Assembly: GCF_000422805.1 (NCBI RefSeq)
Contig: NZ_KE383923.1
Span: 673,970-737,969, forward strand
DNA: 64,000 nt
Direction of reading: 5' to 3'
Origin: Nocardioides halotolerans DSM 19273
Lineage (GTDB): Bacteria; Actinomycetota; Actinomycetes; Propionibacteriales; Nocardioidaceae
Shown here: positions 41,619 through 49,556 of the stretch, one piece after another
Numbering within the stretch: the first letter of the stretch is position 1
How the letters are laid out: each line of letters begins with the position of its first letter
Program-made: the position numbers and the translations under genes
The notes under the pieces: model-generated
What the model was told of the DNA's origin: nothing
What the model saw: only the letters and a program-made list of their open reading frames with translations
Database searches by the model: none

Positions 41619-42310
41619 CGCGAGCCGACGGCGGGCGGTGGGTCTGCAACGTCAACGTCCACGGCGTCGGCGTACCGACCCGGCCGCTGGAGGAGGGCGA
41701 GGACGAGGTCTGGGTGTCGGTCGAGCAGCTCGAGGGCCTGCTCGACGCCGCGGTCGGGCGCCCGGAGGTCGTGATCACCTTCGACGACGGCAACATCTCC
41801 GACCTGGAGATCGGCCTGCCCATGCTGCTCGAGCGCGGGCTGACCGCTCGCTTCTACCCCTGCGCGGGGCTGATGGGAGAGCCCGGGCGCCTCGACGAGT
41901 CCGACATCCGGGAGCTGCACGCCGCCGGGATGGTGATCGGCTCGCACGGGTGGAGGCACCGCGACTGGCGGACGCTGGGCCGGGACCCCGTCGGTGCGCC
42001 CGCGGCCGAGGAGCTGGTGCGCGCGCGGCAGACGCTCGAGCGCGTGATCGGCGCGGAGGTGACCGAGGTGGCGGTGCCGTTCGGCTCCTACGACCGTCAC
42101 GTCGTGAGCGCCCTGCGCCGGACCGGCGCGAGCCGGGTCTACACCAGTGACGGCGGCTGGGCCCGGCCCGGCGCCTGGCTGCAGGCGCGCACCAGCATCC
42201 GCGCCGACCACGGCGGCGACTTCCCGAGCCGGGTCATGTCGCATCGTCCGGGTCCTCGCCGCCGGCTCCGCGGCCGCGCGGCCCAGCTCGCCAAGCGCCT
42301 GAGGGGTTAG
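41615..42310 (+). CDS. NodB-type polysaccharide deacetylase
   Basis: A 231-residue carbohydrate esterase family 4 protein. VITFDDGN carries the catalytic and metal Asp pair, VIGSHGWRHRDWRTL the SHxxxH metal-binding motif, and VAVPFGSYD the third motif (usually RxPY/PFGxxD). It should deacetylate N-acetyl or O-acetyl sugars. No signal peptide is visible, so it may act on lipid-linked or nucleotide intermediates. The start overlaps the lasso exporter stop by 4 bp, a close coupling between RiPP and polysaccharide functions. It is followed by a 117-bp gap carrying site j. Confidence 0.82.
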   Translation: MTRADGGRWVCNVNVHGVGVPTRPLEEGEDEVWVSVEQLEGLLDAAVGRPEVVITFDDGNISDLEIGLPMLLERGLTARFYPCAGLMGEPGRLDESDIRELHAAGMVIGSHGWRHRDWRTLGRDPVGAPAAEELVRARQTLERVIGAEVTEVAVPFGSYDRHVVSALRRTGASRVYTSDGGWARPGAWLQARTSIRADHGGDFPSRVMSHRPGPRRRLRGRAAQLAKRLRG

Positions 42311-42314
42311 ACGC

Positions 42315-42333
42315 GATCCCCCATTCCGGGTAC
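42315..42333 (+). promoter_or_regulatory. Candidate island operator, site j
   Basis: GATCCCCCATTCCGGGTAC lies 95-113 bp before the C-methyltransferase start, in the 117-bp gap after the deacetylase. Compare site l, with the same TCCCCC-N5-GGGTA layout. Confidence 0.5.
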
Positions 42334-42427
42334 GTCGCCGCGAGTCGGGCATCCGTGCCCCACCCCGCTCCTAGCGTCAGCAGCGTCCACAGCCCTGCGC
42401 CCGCGCCCGAACGAGAGGAGGTCGGCG

Positions 42428-43657
42428 ATGATCGTCCCCAAGTGCCGCCTCTGCGGCACCGACCTCACGCAGACCTTCGTCGACCTCGGCATGTCGCCGC
42501 CGTGCGAGAGCTACCTCGAGGCCGACCGGCTCGACCGGGGTGAGACGTTCTACCCCCTGCATGTGCGGATCTGCTCGTCGTGCCTGCTGGTCCAGCTCCC
42601 GGCGTACCTCTCCGGTGAGGACATCTTCAGCCACTACGCCTACTTCTCGTCCTACTCCGACTCCTGGGTGGCGCACGCGAAGCGCTACGTCGACGGGGCC
42701 GTCGAACGGCTCGGGCTCACCGAGGACTCGTTCGTCGTCGAGGTCGCCAGCAACGACGGCTACCTGCTCCAGCACGTGCGCGACCGCGGCATCCGCTGCC
42801 TCGGCATCGAGCCGGCGGCGAACATCGCCGACGTGGCCCGCGCCAAGGGCATCGACACGGTCTGCGAGTTCCTCGGGCAGGCGACGGGCACCGCGGTGGC
42901 CGCGCAGTACGGCCAGGCCGACCTGGTGGCGGCCAACAACGTCTTCGCGCACGTGCCGAGCATCGTCGACTTCGCGCGCGGCCTCCGCGCCCTGCTCAAG
43001 GACGACGGCACGGTCACCATCGAGATCCCGCACCTGCTCCGGCTGATCGAGGACCGCCTCTACGACACGATCTACCACGAGCACTACTCCTACCTGTCGC
43101 TCCTCACCACCCAGCGGGTGCTCGCGGAGGCCGGCCTGACGGTCGTCGACGTCGACGAGCTGCCGACCCACGGCGGCTCGCTGCGCACCTGGTCGATGCC
43201 GACCGCGACCGCGACCGAGCCGACCGAGCGCGTCGCCAAGGTGCTCGCCGACGAGCGCGCCGCCGGCCTCGACACGGTCGAGGGCCACGCCGGCTTCGCC
43301 GACGTCGTCAGCGCCGCCCGCGACGACCTGGTGGAGTTCCTCATCGCCGCCCGCCGCGAGGGCAGGACGGTCGCCGGCTACGGCGCCCCCGGCAAGGGCA
43401 ACACGCTGCTCAACCACGCCGGCGTCCGCGAGGACCTGCTCTCCTACACGGTGGACCGCAGCACCTTCAAGCAGGGCATGTTCCTGCCTGGCACCCACAT
43501 CCCCATCCACGCCCCGGAGAAGCTGGCCGAGACGAAGCCCGACTACATCCTGATCCTCCCGTGGAACCTCCGCGAGGAGATCTCCGCCCAGCTCGAGTAC
43601 GCCCGCGACTGGGGCGCCCAGCTCGTCGTACCGCTCCCCCAGCTCGAGGTCTTCTGA
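42428..43657 (+). CDS. Sugar C-methyltransferase (zinc-binding, SAM-dependent)
   Basis: A 409-residue enzyme of the NDP-sugar C-3-methyltransferase type. An N-terminal zinc ribbon (C6-x2-C9 and CSSC near residues 48-52) precedes the SAM domain with VVEVASNDGYLLQH, ADLVAANNVFAHV and IEIPHLLRLIEDRLYDTIYHEHYSYLS (the catalytic His region). The C-terminal domain has VAGYGAPGKGNTLLN and PDYILILPWNLREEI, characteristic of the family. It should add a methyl branch to a 4-keto NDP-sugar, giving a branched deoxysugar for the EPS. AGAGGAGG precedes the ATG. A probable substrate route begins with the nucleotidyltransferase and epimerase elsewhere in the locus. Confidence 0.88.
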   Translation: MIVPKCRLCGTDLTQTFVDLGMSPPCESYLEADRLDRGETFYPLHVRICSSCLLVQLPAYLSGEDIFSHYAYFSSYSDSWVAHAKRYVDGAVERLGLTEDSFVVEVASNDGYLLQHVRDRGIRCLGIEPAANIADVARAKGIDTVCEFLGQATGTAVAAQYGQADLVAANNVFAHVPSIVDFARGLRALLKDDGTVTIEIPHLLRLIEDRLYDTIYHEHYSYLSLLTTQRVLAEAGLTVVDVDELPTHGGSLRTWSMPTATATEPTERVAKVLADERAAGLDTVEGHAGFADVVSAARDDLVEFLIAARREGRTVAGYGAPGKGNTLLNHAGVREDLLSYTVDRSTFKQGMFLPGTHIPIHAPEKLAETKPDYILILPWNLREEISAQLEYARDWGAQLVVPLPQLEVF

Positions 43658-43674
43658 CCCCGCCCTGACCCGGC

Positions 43675-43708
43675 CGAGCCCGTCGCACTCTGTGGGTCGA
43701 CGGGCTCG
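43675..43708. terminator. Bidirectional-type hairpin between convergent methyltransferase genes
   Basis: CGAGCCCGTCG and CGACGGGCTCG form a perfect 11-bp stem with a 12-nt loop, 17 bp after the plus-strand C-methyltransferase stop and 140 bp before the end of the minus-strand paralogue. No T-tract on either side. The remaining 140 bp of this gap (43709-43847) shows no gene. Confidence 0.65.
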
Positions 43709-43847
43709 ACCGCGTCTGGGCTAGATCGACCACCGGTCGAGGTCCGGAAGTTGGCCGGTGGCCGGCTCTCGAAAGTGCGCCGCGTCGTTCGCGGCGGAAT
43801 GCCCCGCACCTTCACAGGTGGCGGTCGCCGCCTGGGATGGCGCGTGG

Positions 43848-44951
43848 TCAGTGCCGACCGTAGACCACCCAGCGGTCGGCGAGCGCGGGCCAGGCGTCGC
43901 GCAGCTCGTCGGAGAGGTCGGGGAGCATGAGCAGGATGCTCGTGGGGTCGTCGGCCAGCATCGCCTCGGGTGATACCACCGGGATGTCGGTGCCGGGCAT
44001 GCGGCGGCCCTGCTTGGCGGGAGCGCCGTCGGCGATGCCGGCGACGGCACCGGGAGGCAGGTCGGCGGCGGCGAGGACGGCCACGGCGCGGGAGCCGGCG
44101 CCGTAGAGCCAGGCTCCGTCGGGCTGGTCCGCTACCCAGTTTCGGAGCCAGCAGACGTCGGACTCCAGCGCGGCTCCGAGCGTGGCCATCGCCGAGACGT
44201 CGAGCACGCCGGCGGCCAGCTCGGCGCGGTGCAGATCTTCGAGCGCCGCGGCCTCGTGGGCCGGGCCCGCACCGCTGCGTGAGGCGAGCAGGAGCACCGA
44301 TCCGCTGTAGAGCGGGTAGCTGCGGGCCGCGACGACGGAGAGCCCGACGTCGGCCAGCAGCCGCCGCGCGGCCGGGACGCTGTGGTAGGCGAAGTGGCCG
44401 TGTCGTAGGGCGTTCCACTCGCGGCGCCGGAGGGTGGCGGCGTAGGTCGGGAACTGCAGGAGCAGCACGCCGTCATCGGCCAGCGCGTCGGCGCGGGCCC
44501 GGAGCCCGGCGGCCTGGTCGCGGTCGTGCATCAGCCCGTAGACGTCGATCACGACCGAAGCCTGGGAGCCCGAGGCGGGCCGGAAGCCGCGCTCGACGAG
44601 CGCGTCGGCCCAGGAGCCGCCGTGCGGGCTGGCGAACTCGACGAACTCCCCCGGCTCGATCAGCCCGGCGCCGAGGAGGTCGGCGACGGCCTCGTGCGCC
44701 TGCAGCACGGCGGCGCGCGGCTCGATCGCTCGCGGCTCCTCGGCCACGGTGGCGTCGGCCATCAGCTGTGCCAGGCCGCAGTCGGCGCACCACCACATCG
44801 CGAGCGGGTGGCGCGGGTCCGGCCCGGGGTCGGAGGTGGGCGGGAAGTGGTCGGCGGCCGGCTGCTCACCCAGGTCGAGGACGACCTCGCCGTGGGGCGA
44901 CCGACAGCCCCGGCAGCGGTGGGCGTCGGAGGCGGACTCAGCCGTGGACAT
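43848..44951 (-). CDS. Degenerate C-methyltransferase-like protein
   Basis: A 367-residue paralogue of the gene at 42428. It keeps the N-terminal zinc ribbon (CRGC and CADC), part of the catalytic-domain frame and the C-terminal domain (WLYGAGSRAVAVLAA, ILLMLPDLSDELRDA). The SAM-binding glycine motif is altered: VEFASPHGG replaces the usual E-x-x-S-N-D-G, and the region after it lacks the NNVxxH element. It may bind another ligand or be inactive. It is the last gene of the operon from 46804 and overlaps the 3,5-epimerase by 14 bp, so it is presumably expressed. Confidence 0.72.
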   Translation of the reverse strand: MSTAESASDAHRCRGCRSPHGEVVLDLGEQPAADHFPPTSDPGPDPRHPLAMWWCADCGLAQLMADATVAEEPRAIEPRAAVLQAHEAVADLLGAGLIEPGEFVEFASPHGGSWADALVERGFRPASGSQASVVIDVYGLMHDRDQAAGLRARADALADDGVLLLQFPTYAATLRRREWNALRHGHFAYHSVPAARRLLADVGLSVVAARSYPLYSGSVLLLASRSGAGPAHEAAALEDLHRAELAAGVLDVSAMATLGAALESDVCWLRNWVADQPDGAWLYGAGSRAVAVLAAADLPPGAVAGIADGAPAKQGRRMPGTDIPVVSPEAMLADDPTSILLMLPDLSDELRDAWPALADRWVVYGRH

Positions 44952-45489
44952 CGACCGCGGTGAGGTTGCGCCACGAGCCCGCGGACCGGTCGCGGGGGCT
45001 GAGGGTGTCGGCCGGCAGCGGCCAGGCGATGGCGAGGTCCGGGTCGTCGTACCGCACCGAGACGTCCTCGGCGGGATCGTGGGCGCGGTCGATGCGGTAG
45101 CAGATGTCGGCGACCTCGCTCAGCACCTGGAAGCCGTGCAGGAACCCCCGCGGCACGTAGAGCATCCAGAACTGCTCGTCGTCCAGGCGGAAGGCCTGGT
45201 GCTGCCCGAACGTCGGCGAGCCCGGCCGCGCGTCGACGACCACGTCGAGGATCGCCCCGCGGGCACACCGCACCAGCTTGGCCTCGCCGGCACCGCTCCG
45301 TCCGTGCAGGCCCCGCAGCGTCGCGTGGCCCGAGCGTGACTGCGAGTCCTGCACGAACGACGCCGGGTCGAGCCCGTGCGCCCTCGCCACGTCCGCGTCG
45401 AAGGTGCGCGTGAAGAACCCGCGATCGTCCCGGTGCGGCGCGGGGCGGAACAGGAGCACGTCGGCCAGCCCGACCGCGTCGACCTGCAT
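44938..45489 (-). CDS. dTDP-4-dehydrorhamnose 3,5-epimerase-like (RmlC family) protein
   Basis: A 183-residue cupin of the RmlC family. RPAPHRDDRGFFTRTFD is the N-terminal substrate loop, TLRGLHGRSGAGEAKLVRCARGAILDVVVD holds the catalytic His (in GLH) and the core strand, and MLYVPRGFLHGFQVLSE is the second signature. It should epimerise C3 and/or C5 of a 4-keto NDP-sugar; in loci with C-methyltransferases it makes the L- or branched sugar rather than plain rhamnose. rmlA, rmlB and rmlD are not beside it, so the substrate is uncertain. It overlaps the downstream gene by 14 bp. Confidence 0.85.
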   Translation of the reverse strand: MQVDAVGLADVLLFRPAPHRDDRGFFTRTFDADVARAHGLDPASFVQDSQSRSGHATLRGLHGRSGAGEAKLVRCARGAILDVVVDARPGSPTFGQHQAFRLDDEQFWMLYVPRGFLHGFQVLSEVADICYRIDRAHDPAEDVSVRYDDPDLAIAWPLPADTLSPRDRSAGSWRNLTAVDVHG

Positions 45490-45494
45490 CGTGG

Positions 45495-46127
45495 TCAGAC
45501 CTCCACCAGCGCCTTGGCCACGTGGAACGCCTCGGCGTACGGGCTCCGGCACTCCATCCCGCGCAGGCGCATCAGCCCGAGGAAGACCTCGTCGTCCCAC
45601 CAGTCGTGGGCGTGCTGGCTCGGGAAGTGCCGGTTGAGGACGTCCACCTTGCGGCGGGCCTGCTCGCGGGTCAGCCCGATGTAGTGCGAGGGCGCACCCA
45701 TGTCGCCGTCCCACTTCGGGATCTCGTAGTGCAGCACCAGCGCGTCGCGCCAGACGGTGGTCACCATGACGCCCAGCGTGCGGTGGTCCTGGTGCGCGTC
45801 GTCGACGCGATGGGTCAGCACCAGCTGTGGCCGGCAGTGCCGCGCCAGGTCCTCGAGGTGCTCCTTGGCCGCCTCCCAGTGCGTCGGCAGCCGGCCGTCG
45901 GGCAGTCCCGCGAAGTGCGTCTTGGCCCCCGGCACCAGCTCCTGGAGCGCCCCCGTCGACTCGGCGGCCCGCTCCGGCGTCCCGGTCAACACCGCGACCG
46001 TCACGGTCAGCTCCGCGCGCTCGGCCAGTCGCAGGAGGGTGCCGCCGCACCCGATCTCGACGTCGTCGGGGTGCGCGCCGACGCACAGCACGTCGAGCGG
46101 TCCCTCAGGCAGCCGCAGCGCGTCCAT
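45495..46127 (-). CDS. PIG-L family deacetylase
   Basis: A 210-residue LmbE/PIG-L zinc deacetylase. LCVGAHPDDVEIGCGGTLLRLA carries the HPDD metal-binding motif, and LTHRVDDAHQDHRTLG the third ligand (HxDH). Typical substrates are N-acetyl amino sugars in glycolipids, mycothiol or antibiotics. In this operon it may deacetylate an N-acetylated EPS precursor. ATG 46127 shares one base with the stop of the gene upstream; the epimerase gene begins 5 bp after its stop. The longer open frame is not supported. Confidence 0.85.
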   Translation of the reverse strand: MDALRLPEGPLDVLCVGAHPDDVEIGCGGTLLRLAERAELTVTVAVLTGTPERAAESTGALQELVPGAKTHFAGLPDGRLPTHWEAAKEHLEDLARHCRPQLVLTHRVDDAHQDHRTLGVMVTTVWRDALVLHYEIPKWDGDMGAPSHYIGLTREQARRKVDVLNRHFPSQHAHDWWDDEVFLGLMRLRGMECRSPYAEAFHVAKALVEV

Positions 46128-46804
46128 CAGGGCAGCCGCTGCCGTCGCCAGCGGTTCACGTCGCGCGCAAGGTGCAGGCAGAGCGACGCCTCGACCGAGT
46201 CGCCCTCGTACGCCGCCACCCACGCGCGACTGCGGATGCTGTGCGCCAGCGCTCGGTACGTCGCGGTGCGCAGCCGTGGCTCGCCGCGCAGCGGGGCGAA
46301 GCCCTCGAACAGCTCGTGGAACGCACGAGCCCGCTCGTGGAGCTCGGTGATCTGACCGACCGCGCCGGTGGCTCGGTGGGCCGACGGCGAGGCGGCCGAG
46401 GAGAGCTGCGTCAGCGGCAGCGGTTCGGCGACGTGGGCCACGTCCGCCAGGGCCGCGGCCCGCAGCCACAAGGAGAGCTCACCGCGCCGGGTGCCCAGAC
46501 CCTGCTGGCCGGCGGCCTCGAAGGTGGCTCGACGCAGCACCGCGCAGCGCGCGCCGACCGTGTCGGTGCCGCGCGCGGCAGCCTCGCGGAGCCAGCGCGC
46601 GCCGGGCTGGACGCCCTCACGGGTCTTGCCGTCGACGTCGATGAAGACGGTGCCGACGGACGGCTCTCGCTCGAGCACGGCCGCCGCCCGGGCCAGGGCT
46701 CGGCCGCTCGGTGTCGCGGCCTCGTCGACCACGACCACGCAGTCGTGCGGGACCGCGGCGGTGGCGGTCAGGCCGTCGGGGGCCACGACGGCGTGCACGG
46801 TCAC
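46127..46804 (-). CDS. Short glycosyltransferase-like protein
   Basis: A 225-residue protein resembling the second half of a GT2 fold: VGTVFIDVDGKTREGVQPGARW, RCAVLRRATFEAAGQQGLGTRRGELSLWLRAA and VAHVAEPLPLTQL echo the acceptor-side 'R-x-x-F-x-x-x-G...E-x-x-L-W-L-R' region. The nucleotide-binding first strand typical of GT2 is poorly matched and no clear DxD is present, unless VFIDVDG serves. It is either a divergent transferase or a degenerate one. GTG 46804 is preceded by GAGGCGGC. It heads the operon GT-like, PIG-L, epimerase, methyltransferase-like. Site k is 105 bp upstream. Confidence 0.5.
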   Translation of the reverse strand: MTVHAVVAPDGLTATAAVPHDCVVVVDEAATPSGRALARAAAVLEREPSVGTVFIDVDGKTREGVQPGARWLREAAARGTDTVGARCAVLRRATFEAAGQQGLGTRRGELSLWLRAAALADVAHVAEPLPLTQLSSAASPSAHRATGAVGQITELHERARAFHELFEGFAPLRGEPRLRTATYRALAHSIRSRAWVAAYEGDSVEASLCLHLARDVNRWRRQRLP

Positions 46805-46908
46805 GCCGCCTCGGGGCGCGCCGGTCCGGCGACCCGGAGGACTGCCACCACTGCCACGACAGCGAGCATGGTGACGTGTCGGGTCCCGGTCGGCGGGTGC
46901 GCGACACC

Positions 46909-46926
46909 ATCACCCATTTCGGGGAC
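46909..46926 (-). promoter_or_regulatory. Candidate island operator, site k
   Basis: Plus strand ATCACCCATTTCGGGGAC; toward the gene GTCCCCGAAATGGGTGAT. It lies 105-122 bp before the GTG of the operon at 46804 and 16 bp past the end of the LuxR-type gene, so it probably serves the operon. Confidence 0.5.
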
Positions 46927-46941
46927 GCCGGGCCGGCCGGG

Positions 46942-47682
46942 TCAGCTGACGCGGTGCAGGTCCGGGTCGATGCTGTCGGTGACGATCTCGTCGTAGGCCA
47001 GGACCGCGGCCATCTGCGAGCTCACCTCCAGCTTGCGCAGGATCGACTTGACCTGGCTGCGCACCGTGGTCTCCGCGACCTCGGACTGCTCGGCGATGGC
47101 GCGCACCGCAACGCCGTCGTGGAGCTGCTGCAGGACCTCCTCCTCGCGGTCGCTGAGCTTCTGCAGCCGTGCCTCCATCTCGGAGCGATCCGACTCGAAC
47201 CTGTGCCACGCGTGGACGAGCTGCCGGCGCTCCCGGCGGGACAGGTCGGGCAGCCAGCCCCGGGCGAGGTCGGCGACCAGCTCACCGGTGGCGTCCAGCC
47301 CGGTGCTGTCCGGCAGCACCAGGGTCGCGCCGCGCTCGTACATCGCCCCCCACGCCGGCCCCCTCGACGCGTGGGTCAGCACCAGCCAGGGCACGTCCAG
47401 GCTGCCGACGAGGATGCGCGCGGCGCGGACCTGTTCCATGCGGCTCAGGTCGGTCAGCACCAGACCGGCATCCGGCGACGGCGCCGAACGCCGGCGCCCT
47501 CGTCGCGATGGACGTCGTTCGCCCGTTGCGAACGAGTCCGGTTCCGGCCACCGCACCACCACCGTGTCGAACGAGCGGTCGCGCAGGGCGGCCGCCACGG
47601 ACTCCGCGACGAGTCGCTGGTCGGACGCCACCGCCACTCGCGGATACCCGTGGCCTGGTTCGCGCACGCCACGCCCCGGCAC
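46942..47682 (-). CDS. LuxR-type regulator with degenerate receiver domain
   Basis: A 246-residue transcription regulator. The C-terminal HTH (LSDREEEVLQQLHDGVAVRAIAEQSEVAETTVRSQVKSILRKL) is a NarL/LuxR-class DNA-binding domain. The N-terminal receiver is atypical: the first acidic pair is replaced by SD (AVASDQRL), the switch Lys is missing (VLPDS), and an Arg/Ser-rich insert interrupts it (about residues 52-68). A possible phospho-acceptor Asp remains in LVLTDLS. It is probably a phosphorylation-independent or ligand-driven regulator. GTG 47682 has AAGGGG 6 nt upstream. No partner kinase is adjacent on the same strand. It is a candidate binder of the island palindrome. Confidence 0.8.
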   Translation of the reverse strand: MPGRGVREPGHGYPRVAVASDQRLVAESVAAALRDRSFDTVVVRWPEPDSFATGERRPSRRGRRRSAPSPDAGLVLTDLSRMEQVRAARILVGSLDVPWLVLTHASRGPAWGAMYERGATLVLPDSTGLDATGELVADLARGWLPDLSRRERRQLVHAWHRFESDRSEMEARLQKLSDREEEVLQQLHDGVAVRAIAEQSEVAETTVRSQVKSILRKLEVSSQMAAVLAYDEIVTDSIDPDLHRVS

Positions 47683-48089
47683 GGATCACCCCTTCCCTCA
47701 CCACGGCCAGACCCCGCGAGACGGCACCCGTCGCCCCGGTCCGTGCTCCTCAAGGTTTGTGGTGGAAGGCCGCAGCGTCCAGCACGGAGAGGCGGAGATC
47801 ACCGCAATTGGTGACACGTTCCGGGGTGGACGGCGGCACGGCCATATGGTCACCCTCGGTAGTGCAAATGGCCTGATCGGGTCATTCCGTCCCCCTGATC
47901 GGGTATCTACGTTGAGTCTCGATCCCCCAATGGACGGCCACCTTCCCCGGCTTCCTGGGCTCTCACACCAGTGGGCTCCTGATCCCGAGGACGGCTGGTA
48001 GTACGCCAAGTTGAGAGACAGACATCGCGACGGATGACCCGTCGGGCAGCAGCGCTCGGGGCGCGGCCATGCATGGATCTGGGGGGAAA
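47683..48089. promoter_or_regulatory. 407-bp divergent control region with several palindromic sites (site l)
   Basis: This separates the orphan LuxR-type gene (minus) from the histidine kinase operon (plus). It holds ATCACCGCAATTGGTGAC at 47798-47815 (arms TCACC/GGTGA), GTCCCCCTGATCGGGTATC at 47889-47907 (site l, same layout as site j) and GATCCCCCAATGGACGG at 47921. AT content is higher than in flanking genes. No gene is supported in it. The number of sites suggests feedback on the regulators. Confidence 0.5.
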
Positions 48090-49556
48090 ATGGCCACTCG
48101 GGACGAGCGACCCGCGGGACGGACGGCGGCTCTTGTCGCCGCCGCCTCGATCGTCTGCACACTGGTGCTGGCGACGTACTCCGACGGACCGGCCGGTGCG
48201 AGCGCCATGCTGCCGGTCGCGCAGATGATCGCCTTCACGCTGATCCTGGGCGCCGCGGTGCTGCACTACTTCAGCTGGCGCGTCTCCAGCGTCGAGCGCC
48301 CCGGCGACCTCGACGTGCGACTGAGCGGCTGGCTCACGATCGGCCTGGTGCTGGGGGCCTCCCACGGTCTGGTCCTCACCGTCACCGCCTACGGGTCGTG
48401 GCAGCTCGAGCGGGCGCACTGGCCCTACGCGACCCTGCTGGTGATCCTGGGCGTCCTGTTCCTGATGACGCTGGTGTCCGAGCGGGTCGACGTGCCCGGC
48501 GACCCCGCGCTCCTCGGTGGTGCGGCAGGATCCCTGCTGGTCGTCGCGAGCTCCGCGGTCCCGAGGCTGGCGCCACCGGCGCCGAGCGACGCCACCAGCG
48601 TCGCGGTCTCCGTGACCGCCGTGGTCCTGGCCGCCTGTGCGCTGGTCTGGAGCATTCTGCAGCGCCGGACGGTCGACCCGCGGGTCCGTCGGCAGCTGGC
48701 CACGGCCGTCGCCCTGCTGACCGCCGGCGAGCTGGCGTTCGAGCCCGGCCTGCTGCCGGTGATGGTCACCACCGCCGCGACCGCGGCCCAGGTCGCCGCG
48801 GCGTTGATGATCTGCTCGATGACGCAGGGGCTGTTGAGGGGCTCCATCAACGAGCGCGAGGAGCAGGTGACCTGGCTCCAGCGCTCGCTCGCGGAGGTGC
48901 GTGAGGCGGAGGGCAAGGACCGAGAGCTGCTCCACGAGGTCGGCTCGACCTTGGCCGGCATCGCCAGCGCGTCGCGGGTGATGCGCCAGGGCACGGCCGT
49001 GCCTGCCTCCCGTCGCCGCCGCCTCGAGTCGATGCTGGACGCCGAGCTCGAGCGCCTGGAGCGCCTGATGGACGCGCGGGCGTCCGGGCCGAGGACGCCC
49101 GGCGACGCCGAGGTCGAGCTCGACGAGGTGATCGAGCCGCTCGTCGTCAGCCACCACGCACGCGGCCGCGACGTCCGCTGGTTCCCCAGCCACGAGCGCG
49201 CGTTCACCGACCCCGACGACCTCGCCGAGCTGGTCAACATCCTGCTCGAGAACGCCGCCCGGCACGGCGGGCGCGGTCCCGTCCGGCTCTCGGTGACCGC
49301 CGCGGACGGCGGTGCGCTGGTGATGTGCTCCGACAGCGGCCCCGGAGTGGCGCCCGAGGTGCGCGACCACCTGTTCGAGTCCGAGGTGCGCAGCTCGACG
49401 TCGCCGGGCCAGGGGCTGGGCCTCGCGATCGCGCACCGCCTCGCGACCGACCGCGGCGGGTGCATCGAGCTCGTCGAGGACCACCACGCCGGTGCGACGT
49501 TCGTCGCTCGCCTCCCGCGAAGGAGCGCGGTCGATGTCGTCTGCAACATCGCGTAG
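48090..49556 (+). CDS. Membrane sensor histidine kinase (first of two paralogues)
   Basis: A 488-residue kinase with about eight N-terminal hydrophobic helices (to about residue 245) and no HAMP or PAS domain. The H-box is LLHEVGSTLAGIASASRVM, an unusual HisKA-like sequence. The ATPase domain has LVNILLENAARHG (N-box), CSDSGPGVAPE (G1) and GQGLGLAIA (G2). ATG 48090 was preferred over 48069 because GGGGGG lies just before it. It overlaps the response regulator gene by 23 bp. The signal is unknown; the multi-helix sensor suggests a membrane or lipid-linked cue. Confidence 0.83.
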   Translation: MATRDERPAGRTAALVAAASIVCTLVLATYSDGPAGASAMLPVAQMIAFTLILGAAVLHYFSWRVSSVERPGDLDVRLSGWLTIGLVLGASHGLVLTVTAYGSWQLERAHWPYATLLVILGVLFLMTLVSERVDVPGDPALLGGAAGSLLVVASSAVPRLAPPAPSDATSVAVSVTAVVLAACALVWSILQRRTVDPRVRRQLATAVALLTAGELAFEPGLLPVMVTTAATAAQVAAALMICSMTQGLLRGSINEREEQVTWLQRSLAEVREAEGKDRELLHEVGSTLAGIASASRVMRQGTAVPASRRRRLESMLDAELERLERLMDARASGPRTPGDAEVELDEVIEPLVVSHHARGRDVRWFPSHERAFTDPDDLAELVNILLENAARHGGRGPVRLSVTAADGGALVMCSDSGPGVAPEVRDHLFESEVRSSTSPGQGLGLAIAHRLATDRGGCIELVEDHHAGATFVARLPRRSAVDVVCNIA

